64,000 nt of DNA from Phoronis australis (lineage: Eukaryota; Phoronida; Phoronidae): the NCBI GenBank assembly GCA_002633005.1, contig NMRA01000599.1:185644-249643 (forward strand), given 5' to 3'. The notes beneath the pieces are model-generated. The model saw only the letters and a program-made list of their open reading frames with translations. It did not search any database and had not been told where the DNA came from. The position numbers and the translations under genes are program-made. Shown piece by piece: positions 12,501-24,400 of the stretch (position 1 is the stretch's first letter; every line of letters starts with the position of its first letter).

Positions 12501-13841
12501 ATAGTGGGCTGTTCTCATTCCAAGCGATGTAAGCAACTTTTAACAAAAATACAATCAGATGAAAAATTACGTCATCATTCTCCCACTAAATATTACCGTC
12601 CCAGTATGCAATGAGGTGTAATCTCTCGTTTGAAAAGCCCGATTTGAAAATTTGGCAGGAGGTAACGCGATAACGTTAAGCTTATATTCATGGATCACAT
12701 TACGTCCGAAGTCGAGGCCCTTTTTTGCGAGCAACCGTCACGATATCCTCATTTCTGGTATTACCAATTCCGTCTTATCTCAGGGAGACATGGAGCTGAG
12801 AGCCATCGTTGCCGTGGATACAGATTTCCTTTCCCCATAATCAAGATTCAAGCTCCTTACGGAAAACTCGAGTGTCGACGTCAGAAAAAGGTCCACCTTT
12901 CTAGAAATTCGAACCACCCCCGCGCAATGCTGGCTACGGGCCTGATATTTCATATTGTAGTTAGTCCTACCGAGGAATCGGAGCCTGAGTGAGTTGCAGA
13001 CGACATAATATTAGCAGTTGAAAACAGAACTGTCATACCCGGTAATTAACAGTCCTGTTCTGGATGTTACGACTGAGACCTGAGTGCATGTTAAGTGTTA
13101 AATATTATGCCATTTTGGCATACATATTTTTGAATAGTTAACTGCGGGTACAAAAACCGGGAATGTTCTAAAGTAGGACAAAAAGTCGTCAAAAAAGAAT
13201 GCGTGAGTACCGGCGGAACGCTAGTGTTTGCTTAAAAAGTAAGTGCCGTTGACTGCAAGGCAATTTGACAAATATCTTCCAAACTTTTGTCTCACGGTGA
13301 GAGGAGACGGCTTTTGAGTAGTTTATTTGGCAGTTACCAATATACGCTCGGATGTATCAGGAAACCAATGGCTTTAGCACAGCTGAAACCAGAGGAGTAC
13401 ATTCACTGTTTTGTCGGTGTACGATTGTCCCCACAAGTACAAGTTCATTGTTAAAAACTTAGTACTTTATTTACGGTTTGGTATTCATTTCCTATCAAAC
13501 TGAAGACATTTTTATGTTTTATCCATGCGCATTTTCCGGAATGTACGTCTTGGGCGCGTTTGTGGAAAAATCCTTATATATGCCTAGTGGGCGTATCTAA
13601 ACAAGGGCCTGTCTGCAGAAAACTGCATAACTCTGCTGGCTTGATGTGCCATCAAAAACGAGTCCATCACGATGAAAAACAATTACGTTTGCGAGATTCG
13701 CAAAATACATTGGATAACAGTCGTCACAATGGAGGTCACGAATACTAATGGTTTTACATCGATCTCACTCTTTTAAAATCGTTAATGCCGACTAACCAGA
13801 CATTTTTATGCAACCGCTCTCATATTATTGTTATCTCTGTT
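12501..13841. other. Intergenic, no gene seen
   Basis: Open frames reach 100 codons (12690-12992) but show no domain, biased composition or splice context. Nothing else was identified. Confidence 0.5.
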
Positions 13842-13980
13842 CGGCGTCTCGGGTCCGGCGTTCCGCGTCCGTCCGTCGTCCGCAGCTGTTTCTCCAAAAC
13901 CCCTTGCTCGATATTGGTGAAAACAGGCAGGTGTGCTGCTGTGAACATGGTCACAAATGAAAACGACTTTCGGCAATTTT
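13842..13980 (+). repeat. End fragment of the complex ~440-bp-unit repeat family
   Basis: The G/C-rich run with GTCCGGCGTTCC and CGTCCGTCCGTCGTCCG, followed by a TCTCCAAAACCCC segment, matches in order and spacing the terminal region at 60592-60660 (GTCCGGCGTCCGTTG, then TCTCCAAAGCCC). It appears to be an isolated end of the family described at 60592-62146, in the same orientation. Confidence 0.5.
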
Positions 13981-14502
13981 AGTGCTTTGTGTTTGTTTTT
14001 TGTCTGCTAAATCCTTTCATGGATCTTTCTGTACTTGCTGTGGAGGATTTAAGGGTACGAGGTAACCTCGTGTATTTTTTTTTACAGGCGGGAAAGTTTA
14101 ACCCCTGTAAGTACTAAACACTTACAAACCTAAAGATGTCTGAGCTTGGCCACGCGTTGAGTTAGTCAAGCGTTATGTAGCGGGTTGTCGTAAATTCGTA
14201 GTACATTTTCACTGCTTAAAGTTTTCACTGCATTGAGAATTAAATTCATTTGCTTTATTGATTAATAGTCAGTATGCAATTATTTCGTTGGGCTTATGAA
14301 CACACACCTGGATGGTCTGTCTGGAGGCACGGGTGAACACCAGAGGCTTATGTAAATACAGCACTCACGTCATGTCATGTCTCAAACTTTAACCGAGTGT
14401 CATTTTTAAGGCCACCTATTGAGAAAGCAACTGTTGATAAAATCATTGATTGTTTGCATTTTGACAAAGCTGAAGTAAAACCGATCACACTCTTTTGTTT
14501 AC

Positions 14503-14504
14503 AG
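14503..14504 (+). promoter_or_regulatory. Candidate splice acceptor upstream of the GPCR
   Basis: A pyrimidine-rich stretch ending TCTTTTGTTTACAG precedes 14505. It would splice an upstream 5'UTR exon onto the exon carrying the receptor coding region. The upstream non-coding exon and promoter could not be located. Confidence 0.5.
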
Positions 14505-14540
14505 GTCTGAGGAACGGTAACGAAAGATTGGCCACGATCG

Positions 14541-14741
14541 ATGAACGGTGGCGGTGCATTCGATTATCAAAGTTGGCATCATGAACGATCACCTAAATGC
14601 CAGTCAGTTTGTACAGGATTATCGGTCTCAGTTTCTAGAAAAAGCGCTTTCAATGCCCGGAACATCATCAACAATATTATTTTCAATCTGTTTTGTTTTA
14701 GGAACCATTGGGAACCTATTGACTATTTTTGTGTTTTATAA
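14541..14741 (+). promoter_or_regulatory. Overlapping upstream ORF of the GPCR
   Basis: An ATG at 14541 opens a 66-codon frame that is out of frame with the receptor, passes its start at 14581 and stops at 14741. Its context is weak (T at -3), whereas the receptor ATG has A at -3. It could reduce receptor translation by capturing some ribosomes if the transcript begins upstream. This is inference. The peptide itself has no features. Confidence 0.35.
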
Positions 14742-15930
14742 ACAATGTAACAGTACTACGTCAATTTATTTCGTAGTCCAATTGGCTGTGATTGATCTTC
14801 TTACGTGTACAATTGTCATTCCGTATCAAACCGGGATCACTTATGTTTTAGTTGAAGATGACAGCGTATGCAAAATCTTCGGCGGTTGGGTGACGTTTTT
14901 CACTCTTGGCGTCTCCGTTTACCTGCTAGTTCTAATAGCGCTGGATAGGTATTTCGCAGTTTGTCAAGCGACTTCATTTGTTATGACACTAGATCGCGCC
15001 AAAAGTGTTACAGCACTCATTTGGTTGTTTTCCGCCATGCAGGCTAGTGTGCACTGTTTGTATTTCGGAGGATATGTGCGGCCATCCGACGCTGGTTTAG
15101 GAAACTCGTCCCTGTATCAGTACGTTGGAGATTGCGCTGTCGGACACGATCCGTATATTTTGCCAGAGTCTGTATCAGTAATTCTAAAAACATCTCTAGC
15201 TGTGCAGTACTCCGTTTTTGTTGTTCTTTTCGCTGTGTGCTACGTTCTCATATTCATCAACGTGCGTCGCAGGGAAATACTCCGTAAAATGAAACGAGCG
15301 ACTCTCTCGACAGCCGAATCTTACGTGGACTCGTGCGTCGACGAGCATACGGAAAACGGTGACATGCTACGTAAGGAAGTGGAAAACAGGGAGATACTTC
15401 CTGAAGATCCTTTACCTGACGATGAGCTCATAGAAAACGACTCGAAACGCTTACCAACGGTGCTTTTTTCTATTGGGGGCCCAGACTCCTCGTGTTCTTC
15501 AGAACCGTGTGATAAAAATGCAACTTCGGACATAGAACACAACTCCTCATCTAATGACAACACAGATTCTCCACAAATGAAAGTCTCGCTAAAGAATAAG
15601 ATTTTTAAACGAAGTAACGGACCACCATCTAAGATGATTTCCAGGGCATCTCTTAGCAGTCTGTTTACGTGGAGGTATGATAAATCTTCCCAGCGGAGGA
15701 AAGAAAGACGCAATCATGTTCACATGGCAAAAATATTTGTTGTGGTAACGTTGGTTTTCACTGTTTGCAACGGCTTTTATTTTCTCAAGGAGTTCGGTGT
15801 CCTTCGCACGCCATATAGAAGGACTCTCTCGTTCTTCGTGTTTGTGAACAATATCGCCAATCCATTCATCTACGGTTTCACGCACAAGAAATTCTCACTT
15901 GAGCTAAAACGATTGCTCAGAGGCACATAG
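14581..15930 (+). CDS. Rhodopsin-like (class A) G protein-coupled receptor, orphan
   Basis: A 449-residue seven-helix receptor encoded in one coding exon. It would sit in the plasma membrane and signal through heterotrimeric G proteins. Visible family residues: GN at 44-45 in TM1, LAxxD (D72) in TM2, Cys97 at the top of TM3 with Cys185 in extracellular loop 2 as the usual disulfide pair, DRY at 122-124, W148 in TM4, and NPFIY at 427-431 in TM7. Asn6 (N-A-S) is a possible glycosylation site. The third intracellular loop is long (about 150 residues), acidic in the first half and Ser/Lys/Arg-rich in the second. TM6 reads FTVCNGFYF and lacks the canonical CWxP toggle motif. The first ATG in frame is at 14581; the frame is open back to GTG 14548, but an acceptor at 14503-14504 lies just before. 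The ligand cannot be told. A peptide receptor is likely from the general TM2/TM3 style, but this is a guess. Confidence 0.93.
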   Translation: MNDHLNASQFVQDYRSQFLEKALSMPGTSSTILFSICFVLGTIGNLLTIFVFYKQCNSTTSIYFVVQLAVIDLLTCTIVIPYQTGITYVLVEDDSVCKIFGGWVTFFTLGVSVYLLVLIALDRYFAVCQATSFVMTLDRAKSVTALIWLFSAMQASVHCLYFGGYVRPSDAGLGNSSLYQYVGDCAVGHDPYILPESVSVILKTSLAVQYSVFVVLFAVCYVLIFINVRRREILRKMKRATLSTAESYVDSCVDEHTENGDMLRKEVENREILPEDPLPDDELIENDSKRLPTVLFSIGGPDSSCSSEPCDKNATSDIEHNSSSNDNTDSPQMKVSLKNKIFKRSNGPPSKMISRASLSSLFTWRYDKSSQRRKERRNHVHMAKIFVVVTLVFTVCNGFYFLKEFGVLRTPYRRTLSFFVFVNNIANPFIYGFTHKKFSLELKRLLRGT

Positions 15931-16065
15931 AATGAACGGATGTCAATATTTCAAGGCATGTTGTGTTCATTCACCAGCTCAAAGGCGACCGCTCAATGGA
16001 CGAGTGCGCTTAACTACGTATCTTTTACTAGGCACTTGCAGTAGTGAGTGAGGCAATAGCTGTAT

Positions 16066-16200
16066 TTGATTGACTTCGCCGGTTACGCCGGGTCAACGGC
16101 CTAAGAAATCTGATTGGTGCGTATGTAAATCAGAATTCGCCATCGAGAACCACCCAACTGTTTTAGCCGTTTGACTCGGCGGAACCGGCCAAATCAAAAA
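16066..16200. mobile_element. Hairpin MITE
   Basis: The left arm at 16077-16104 begins CGCCGGTTACGCCGGGTCAA. The right arm at 16163-16190 is its near reverse complement (ends GACTCGGCGGAACCGGCC). Similarity continues outward as TTTGATT near 16066 and AAATCAA near 16191. The whole is about 135 bp with no coding capacity, like a miniature inverted-repeat element. No target duplication was recognised. It lies just 3' of the GPCR stop codon, probably in its 3'UTR. Confidence 0.65.
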
Positions 16201-17520
16201 AGTTCCTGTCATATAAAATTAACCTTGTTCTTAAGTTTGTTACGCAATCCAATCTACTCTCGCCTAAATCTTTTGATAATTTCACATGGAGAACCCGAAA
16301 ACGAGTTGAATATTTTTTTTGGCCATTTCATAATTTTTAGCCATTTGTGTTCATATGTTTGGGTTTTCAGTTTGATTTCCATATCCTTTAACTGCCGATG
16401 TGTCTTGTTTAATGTTTAACAGAATTTCAAATAAAACTTCGGTTAAAATTAAGTTTGTCGCCACAATAGTTTTGGAAGCTCATCCAATGAGGAAAAGGTT
16501 TTATTTGGAAGCATGGTTGGGTTTTACAATTCGTTCAAAGCCTACCTGGTCTACCTACACATGTAGGTTTAGCTCATGCATGTGCAGTGTATAAAAACAT
16601 CACTCTAACCCTACTGAAGTTATATATTGCCAAATGTAATGAGCGGTCTAGTTTATTGTATTACCTGAGTCTCGCTAGAGTCTTCAGTTAATGGCAATGG
16701 TGGCGAGATCGTCTCATCTAACAGTCGGCTCATCCAGAATTGCCAACACACATTTTGTGGAAATCGAATACATGCCGCGAGTCTGCCCAAAAATAGTGCG
16801 GTAAAGGAACAACTTACTAGAAGGGGAACCAAAAAAGTTCTCAAAGCAGTCATAGTCACTTGGCATTGATTTTGTTGCCCAATAGTTTCAAGATGTCTTC
16901 TTTTTTCGTCTGAAAATACCGTGTCTTGTTGCCTGATCGGATCTCAGTAAAATAATGCGCCAGCGTTAGCTTGCGAAACAAATACAGGTAAAGGGGTTCG
17001 ACATAAATTGTCACAAAACGGTAAGGTAGTAGTTGTTTTGTAGCATTGGCTAATTTATATAACATTTGAATATTGTTTTCATTTAAGCCAACAGAATGTT
17101 ATATTTGAAGTGTTCGTTTTGCGTTAAGCTCTGTAAAAGCGTTATAATCATAGCGCGCAACATCAAATTTCACAATGACGTCACACTAAACATGAGAATA
17201 AGCATAAACATGCATGAAATGTAGACATAATGTGTCTCAAATTGTGGTAAAACGGCAAATTTGAATTCAATAAAGAAGAAAGTTCTGGAATTAATTCATT
17301 CAACTCAAGAAAACATAATTTACAATCCCACCAACAAAACATAATGATTGCCATCTAGTGAAATGCAGTGCGTCAAGTGTGATCATGAAAATGGCGTGCT
17401 TTCTAAATAGCCAGCAAATACGCGAGACATCAAAGTAGGACACTAAAGAATAAATTTTACCGGGATACGCGGCATTTTTGTGTAACATCCAAAACGCTAA
17501 AATTCAAGGTACTCCAACAT
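16201..17520. other. 3' flank of the GPCR, no further gene
   Basis: The start probably belongs to the GPCR 3'UTR (candidate AATAAA at 16430-16435). The rest is AT-rich with short open frames only. Confidence 0.45.
16430..16435 (+). terminator. Candidate polyadenylation signal of the GPCR
   Basis: AATAAA about 500 bases after the receptor stop codon is the most plausible signal in this AT-rich flank. The match could be chance. Confidence 0.35.
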
Positions 17521-17625
17521 GGGCGGCGCAGCACTGAAAAAAGTGGGGGCTAAAACCACCTCAGCCCCCCTGTGGTGCACCGCCTATAGACCACGTGCGG
17601 CGTAGCACTGAAAAAAGTGGGGCCC
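17521..17625. mobile_element. Small MITE, GGCGGYGCASCAC ends (family member 1)
   Basis: 17522-17534 reads GGCGGCGCAGCAC and 17572-17584 reads GTGGTGCACCGCC, its inverted partner with two mismatches. A G-run and C-run face each other inside. A second half-copy follows at 17596-17625 (GCGGCGTAGCACTGAAAAAA). The same termini bound the element at 47465-47526, so this is a multi-copy miniature family. Confidence 0.65.
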
Positions 17626-19112
17626 GTGCGCCGGCCATGTCCAAATATGGAAAACTGTTTACTTACGCCCTCCTAAGAAAATCGGTTAAAGGGGAAATAT
17701 CATTAAAGCGTTGAAACAAAAACCTGAAATCGTGCAACGAAATTGTTTCCTTTTCAAAAAGATTTTTAACCTTAATTTGATTGAAGATGGCTATAACTTC
17801 AGTAAATTTCACATTTTTGCAATAGGGGATGCGTATATGAAGGTGACTAACAGAAATACGAATTCGGTGACCTCCATATTTTTGCATGATTTGTAAGCAA
17901 ACACCAAACTACAAAATCGAAAATGAAAAAAAAAAACATAAAGTCTGTGTCGAATCACCTTGATATTCAAACAGCTACGACCAACCCCTCCTCACATTAG
18001 TGTTCCATTCGATATACTCTGGTACCCGATATCTGTCAATCGCAAGGGCTACTTCACGTACGTATCATTCGATGTAGCTGCGTTTGAGTGTTTAATTGTC
18101 ATTTTCTTTTCTTGCTAAAACATTGCTAGGACTATCTGGATGGTCCAATGCACCCATAATAACACGAGCTTCCAGCACTACCTTACTGGTAAGCTTATAC
18201 ATTGTCCAACAAGTAATTTTACAGTCCAGGGATGATGCCCAACAACACTATACGCTGATAATAGTTACTGCATAGACTAGGACTTATAATTATCTGGTTA
18301 TCTGGTTTTCAAAGTGGATTTGTCCACTTAGGAAAGCGGATTTTGTATAATTATGCCGACTGGAGAGATTCCAAAAAAAAATTGAAACTTAGCCAGGAAT
18401 TTCAATCTGTTAAAGCTGTATATCTCCGCTTAGACGCCAATGTTGAATTCTGAACCACAGCGCTTTGAGGTTAAATAACATTACCACACTCATCCGGTCA
18501 TGAATTATTGCCGAATGAGCCGACAAAGCAAGTCACAATCGACGCGTATTATGCACCATTTTAAAAATTAATCCACACTTTTAGGGTACGTTGGCGAGCC
18601 CCAATGAACTCTGGAGCCTTCAATTGGGTTGCTGATGGTTCTGATTCTTTTATTAGTATCATCGAGATACACACGTAGACTTTTATCACGGTAAGGAGTA
18701 GTTTATGAGACTGATTTTGTGAAAGTAAAAGGTCTTATGCGATTTGAAGTTTTCAGCCAGCTATCTGGGTGAAACGTATCTTTAATTAAATTACTCAAAC
18801 ACTGGGAACACCGTAACAGTACGTCATCCGTACGAACAATCTTAAGTGCATATTTATCTGACGGAAATAGTTAACTATCTTACCAAAAAATCACCAGCAT
18901 CTATTAGTTCCCCGTCGGGATGGTTACTTGACGACTCCAGCAACCAAGGTCATAAAAGTGGTTTAAACTTAAACGTGCTTCAAATTGGAATTAGACCAGG
19001 TTTAAAGGTAACCTATATTTCATGATACTTGCAGACCAATGGTCTAGTAAAACGTGATTTAACCCCAGTTTAAACCTGGCCAAGCCGGTTTTCGTTCCAC
19101 CACTGGCGTCTC
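17626..19112. other. Intergenic, no gene seen
   Basis: Only short open frames. A segment near 18106-18150 (TTGCTAGGACTATCTGG and neighbours) is weakly repeated near 38041-38080, suggesting an old dispersed repeat. Inverted TTTAAACCTGG blocks occur near 19000-19080. Confidence 0.45.
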
Positions 19113-19267
19113 CAGGGGCGGATCCAGGATTTTGAGTTGGGGGGGCATGGGAGAGTATTAGCCAGGATTTTACCCGTCAGACATTCGCAACCCCGAACTG
19201 CCAAATGGAATCTGGGAGAATTTTAGAGGACCATGGTCCCCTTGGCCCCCCTCTAAATCCGCCACTG
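19113..19267. mobile_element. MITE, CAGGGGCGGATCC...CCGCCACTG
   Basis: The left end is CAGGGGCGGATCCAGGATTT and the right end is TCTAAATCCGCCACTG, an imperfect inverted repeat with CAG/CTG termini. The interior matches 48548-48702 along its length (both contain a CATTCxCAxCCCxAACTGCCAAA-type block and a GGGAGAA-TTTAG block). CAG termini with this sequence are typical of hAT-related MITEs. No 8-bp duplication is obvious, so the superfamily is inferred. Confidence 0.75.
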
Positions 19268-19309
19268 TATTAAGAATTTAAACCAGGTTTAATTTTAGAC
19301 CTAACCCGG

Positions 19310-19575
19310 AGTCTAATAATCTTTTTACTCAAAATCGAACTCGAAAACATTTTGGGATTTTCTCCTATTCTTTTGAGTGTCTTTTAAGTGTCTTTTATTT
19401 TATGTTCAATTACATAATGTCTTACGCCTTTGAACTTGAAGACCTCAGCATTAAGGCTAAAAGTTTGAGTCTGAATTCGAACTTTTGAGCTTTTACGCGA
19501 AATCCCAGTAATCTCAGTTTTTACTCGGGTTTATAGCTCGAATCTAAAGTTATCAAGAGTGAACTATTCGAAACT
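19310..19575 (+). repeat. Dispersed repeat rich in ACTCGAA/TTCGAG words, copy 1
   Basis: The block containing CAGCATTAAGGCTAAAAG, TTTGAGTC and several CTCGAA/TTCGAA words recurs inverted at 50815-51100, with the same word order and clear divergence. It is non-coding and of unknown class. Confidence 0.55.
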
Positions 19576-20174
19576 CATATGAATGGACCATAATAAACTG
19601 GAGCACTTATCTTGCGGTTGCACTAAAATTTAATGGAAAATGATAAAAATAATTTCAAGTTTCAAGTCGCAGCTCCTCCATCTTGGCAGCCAACAAAAAC
19701 TTAGCAAAAATGACGTGAGAATAAATTTTGGCATTTATAATGTCACAGCTAGTCGTGAGCGTATACTTCTGTGCGTGTGTGTTGGGTACAGAAAAATGTT
19801 GGCCTCCTCATGAGATTTTAGATCCGCCACTGGCTCCCCTAACAATTTTGTTTCTAACTTTTTACAGTGGTGAAAATTCCTTTATAGCCTTCATTCTTGA
19901 GTACTTCCAAATGTCCTGTTTGTCGCTGCATTTTTCCCATTGCGGAAATGTGCAGCCAGTCTGGAAACATTGTGTGCTGCTTACGTTGACTTGATTTGGC
20001 GTCAGTGATCTTGTTCTCTATAACATTGTCTTTTCTCTAATCAGTTTCCCCAGGAGAAAAGCTTTCAAACCTTTTTCAATTCATTTTATTGATAACAGAC
20101 CCACTATGTTTCCACATTATCCAGGTTCAATTGAAGCGAAGCACTTCAATAGCTTCCTTGTTGAGCTAATCCAG
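19576..20174. other. Intergenic, no gene seen
   Basis: A short AGATTTTAGATCCGCCACTGG piece near 19814 is another MITE end. Nothing else was recognised. Confidence 0.45.
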
Positions 20175-21417
20175 ACAAGAGCAACGCAGAGCGTTGAAAT
20201 GCGCCCACAATTGCAATGTATACGGTATCCTCTAGGGTTGTTTATTGGTACCATAAAGTGGCCACAAGAGGTCATATATGTAGTATGTTGTACTTTGCAA
20301 AATGGAAAGGCATGGTCATTGTCTCCTCAATAGGCTAGGGGCAAAATGTGAGTGATCTTCATAATACAAGCACATCTTATACATCAGTTGCTTAAAGCAC
20401 CACAGAAACATAGAATTAAAAAGAAATTTACCAACATACGAGATTAGCACAGCATTAGAATGCCAGAAACAAATTTCTACTTGGAACTTTTCTTTCACAG
20501 TCACAAAGTAACACAAAGTATACACCTGAAGACCTATGAAAATACAGAGGTCAATGTAAAATACTAAAATTGCCACTAGAGGCATACTGGTAGTCAGAAT
20601 CATCCTAAAGTCGTCATCGCCGTTGTCAACATCACATAAATACACTTGCTAAATTTAGTAAAGATCCTTCAAACGGTTTGGGAGATACAGCCATGGGCGC
20701 AAAAAACTGTCACTAGGAGGCGCCACAGTAATCAAAGTCATGGGAAATTCAGCGTCAACCGTCCTCTTCATAGTAAGAACATACATGCCAATTTTCACAA
20801 ACATACTTAGAGCGGTTTGGTTGATAGAGGGGTGGACGCCAAAAACAGACTCAAAAACAGTAAAAATGGCCACTGGGTGTCGCAAACTAGGTCGAATCCA
20901 TCCGAAAACGGGAGGATAGCGTCATCGCACTAATAGGTGCCTACATACCAAATTTCTTGAAAATCCGTTATGGCTTTTTGAAGATACAAAGGTAAGCGTA
21001 AAAAAAACTAAAATTGCCACTAGGGGGCACACCGGTAGTCGGATCCATCCAAAAGTCGTCATCTTCCGTTGTTAACATCATATAAATATACATACACAAT
21101 TTCGTAAAGATCCTGCGAACGGTTTAGGAGATACAGCCATAGGCGCAAAAAAAACAAAACTGCCTCTAGGAGGCGCCACAGTAGTCGAAATCGTCGGAAA
21201 ATCATCGTCAACCGTCTTCTACATAGTAAGCATATACATGCCAATTTTCACAATCATCCTTTGAGCGGTTTGGTTGATAAAGGGGTGGACGCACTAAAAC
21301 AGACTCGAAAACACTAAAAATGGCCACTAGGTGGCGCAAATTATGTCGAATCCATCTGAAAACGGGAGGATAGCGTCAACTCACTAATAGGTGCCTGCAT
21401 ATCAAATTTCATGAAAA
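20175..21417 (+). repeat. Complex repeat family with ~440-bp tandem units, copy A (truncated by N)
   Basis: The left end (20178 onward: GCAACGCAGAGCGTTGAAATGCGCCCAC in two parts) equals the reverse complement of the outer end of the copy at 60592-62146. From 20571, CTAG-centred short palindromes (for example GCCACTAGAGGC, TCACTAGGAGGCGCC, GCCACTAGGTGGC) recur, and the whole pattern repeats with a period near 440 bp (compare 20571 with 21015). The copy stops at the N at 21418. No coding frame survives in it. Confidence 0.8.
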
Positions 21418-21418
21418 N
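21418..21418. other. Single-base assembly gap
   Basis: A single N interrupts the repeat copy. The sequence after it does not continue the repeat, so it is likely a contig join rather than one uncertain base. Confidence 0.7.
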
Positions 21419-24400
21419 TTATTGGTAAACCACCTTTATGAAATCCGCTGCAGCTGCTTCATAAAATGTGACTCACTTAGACTGAAGACGAAAGTTGGCC
21501 AAATAAAGGTTTAACCGTCTAATCATTAGCATATCATTGCGTGGAGATAATTTGTACAAGTTTTCTTAGTAAGTAACAGTCATGAATTTTTTCTCGGATA
21601 CTTTATTTCTTTGCTAAAGTGAGTTTTAATTGTTTTTCATAAACTTGTTATTTGGGGGAGGGTAAGTTTACATTTCTGTCGTAGGCCTTAAGTCACTTTT
21701 AATGAAACAAACCCGATACTAATTGGGGTAGCAATTATTTTCTTTTGTCAAAGCCTGTCATTTTAACACAAAGAACATAGGGAAACGAGCTCTTAAAATC
21801 AATAAACAGAATTTTGTCGGATAAGACACCCTTTCGTAGGGAAACTGATGTGGAAAACGTCACCCATCTGAGCGACATCCCAAGTAAACCTGCTCTATGA
21901 GGGGGACCCCCAAGTCTTAAGGGGGTGTTTTCGTGTTAGTTATTCTTGATATTTTTAGTTACATTTAATTTTAAATGCCTGTCAACGCTTTCATTTTGTA
22001 ACGGATAAGGTAAGTTTCAATCACATGATATCTTAAAAACTTCCCTTCTGCTCTCCTCAAGCGTTCCGCACACTTGGCGCACGTCCCCAAATACCGATAG
22101 TATGGCCCGAGTTCACATACGGCAGTGGAAGGTTTCTATGTTAACACGGGACGGGTAGTAGAAGACAGTTCGCGTGAAGCGATCGGACCTACTTCACTAA
22201 TAATCACATGTCAAATCCAATATCAAAAGTAATAACATACCTCTAATCCTCATTTGGCCTACGGTATTAATAGCAATACTTGAGTTATTGAAGAAATGTC
22301 ATGGTCCAATTAAATTTGCTCAAAATCGATAGTTAATAAAAGTGGCACGTAATCAATACCATGATATCATATGCGATTTGAACTTAAAACAAGTATATCA
22401 AGTCCTCGTTGAAATTCATCGAAACGAAACGTATCTTTCTGTTGCCAATTCACCAAATTATGGTTAAGTAGAGTCCTACAAAGGTGTCTGGATTTGACTA
22501 ACTTCGAAAAATTAATACAATACAGAAATGGCTTATGGGATTCAAATGAAACTTTATAATACCATGCTGTATGCATAGTTCTTAAAAACGAGGTAAGGAA
22601 TTGTTCTTAAAATGTTCCACATTTGCATGTGGGGCTATCAAAAATAGGTCTTTTATCATTATTTTCGTGAAAACATCAAACCTTAATCGTGCGCAAATTT
22701 TAATGTCGTTAAAAACTCCACTCTTCCTGGGTTAATTTAATTTGATTGTCACCGCGAAAAGAATGTTGTTTTGCAGTTAAATTTGTGGAGCGACCATGTG
22801 TGTCAACTTTTGCCACCGGCGGAGATAGGTTTTGCCCCCCCCCCCCTAATAATTAACAATTAATTATTGAAAGTTTCGACACGCAAACTTAGTATTCAAA
22901 TAAAATTGGAAATTGAACAGACTCTCTCTCCTAACCATCATCTGCTTCCTACAGCTACGTTTTAAACGGCGGCAAAGGACAAGGTACGTGTCATTTGAAT
23001 GTCGGAGTTGCAAAAATTAACGTACGGTTGGTGCCAAGTTTTGATGTACGTTTCGTTGCTAGAGGACCGCAAACAGAGTCATGAAATAAACAGTAAAAGC
23101 GAGCTGCGCATAAATTTCCAAATTTTTACTCACAGCGCCTAAGAAGTTTTGCTCGTCACCTTGTCGTGAAGCTGAAATGGACATAGAGCAAACAAGCGGG
23201 AAACACCGAAGTAAACATTGCCCAGTAATTATGTGTACTGGTATTCAAATACTAAAAACCGCTGACCAAATGAAACAAATTCCGATAATTTGCTGTGACA
23301 TGCGCGCACCCTTTTGGAAGAATAAGCAAGATTCCAAGTTCACACACACTCAGCAGATCATGGAAGAATCGGCGAAAAAATTGGCCAATAGGTGACACTC
23401 ATTCGTAATGTTGAAAGTCGGTGCAAGACAAATTTAACAGCAGAATAACGGTAAAACGGCAATCTTCGTAGCACTGTGAACTTTTGTAGTTAAATCAAGG
23501 AAGAGTGAAGTCTTTAATGACATAAATTTATTGCCGTGTTGTTTTTGGCTACTTTTTACCCACACCGGTGCAAAGCTGTATACAACACAGTTTTGCATCA
23601 AGACTGTGTCATACACAAGTTACCTACTACCTAGTGTTAATTATACTCTTTTTTCTGTTTTAGTAAAACTCTTGCACAGACGAATTTTAACGTATTTACA
23701 TCTAGTCTCAAACCAGAGTTTGTTGGTCTGGACTGCCGTTTGTCGGAAAAATCGGATGCTCTCTCGACATGTCACCTTTTTTCCCAGCGCAAGGCGAGGC
23801 TTAGAAACCTTCCTATTTTACTAAGTAATATTTTTTGATTAAAGAAACTTACTTTATGTTTAAAGCTGGTGAAAACAAATTAAGGAGATTGGGACTTTCA
23901 AGCGTAGGCGTCAAAGAACCGGGCGGATTTCGCCAGCAGTGAATCTTACGGCACACTCACTTCCTCACACGCCGGCAGAGCACAACACACAGACACCAGG
24001 CCTCCGGCAATCATCGATGTTTTACGACACACAAAATGCGATTATGCCGCAATTTTTAAGCAAATTTTGAGATACTAGCTTAACTAGAACGTAAACCTAA
24101 TATAACATGTATTAATAAACACGCAAGAAATATCAATGCGGTCTCCCATAAGTTATATTTGTGATGGATAGTGACATTGTATAGATACGAAAAATGGAAA
24201 AAATGGATTGCTTTCAAATTTATTGAAGTTGTACTAAAGAACTTTATATCACTGGCGACATTCACCTGAATCGAGACATGGACATCCATCAGGCATAATT
24301 TGTTCCATTATATTGCAACTGACATTTATTGACATATTGTAATTGCTACTGCTGTCAGTAATCTGGGAATAACAAAGATTAAGTAGCGAATTGTTAAGCA

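Noticed and set aside
15321-15713. 130-codon minus-strand frame inside the GPCR
   Set aside because: Antisense shadow of the receptor's third intracellular loop.
20305-20335. Possible third copy of the TAGRCAATGACC palindrome (GGTCATTGTCT)
   Set aside because: Only one short half is present, with no inverted partner or duplicated flank.
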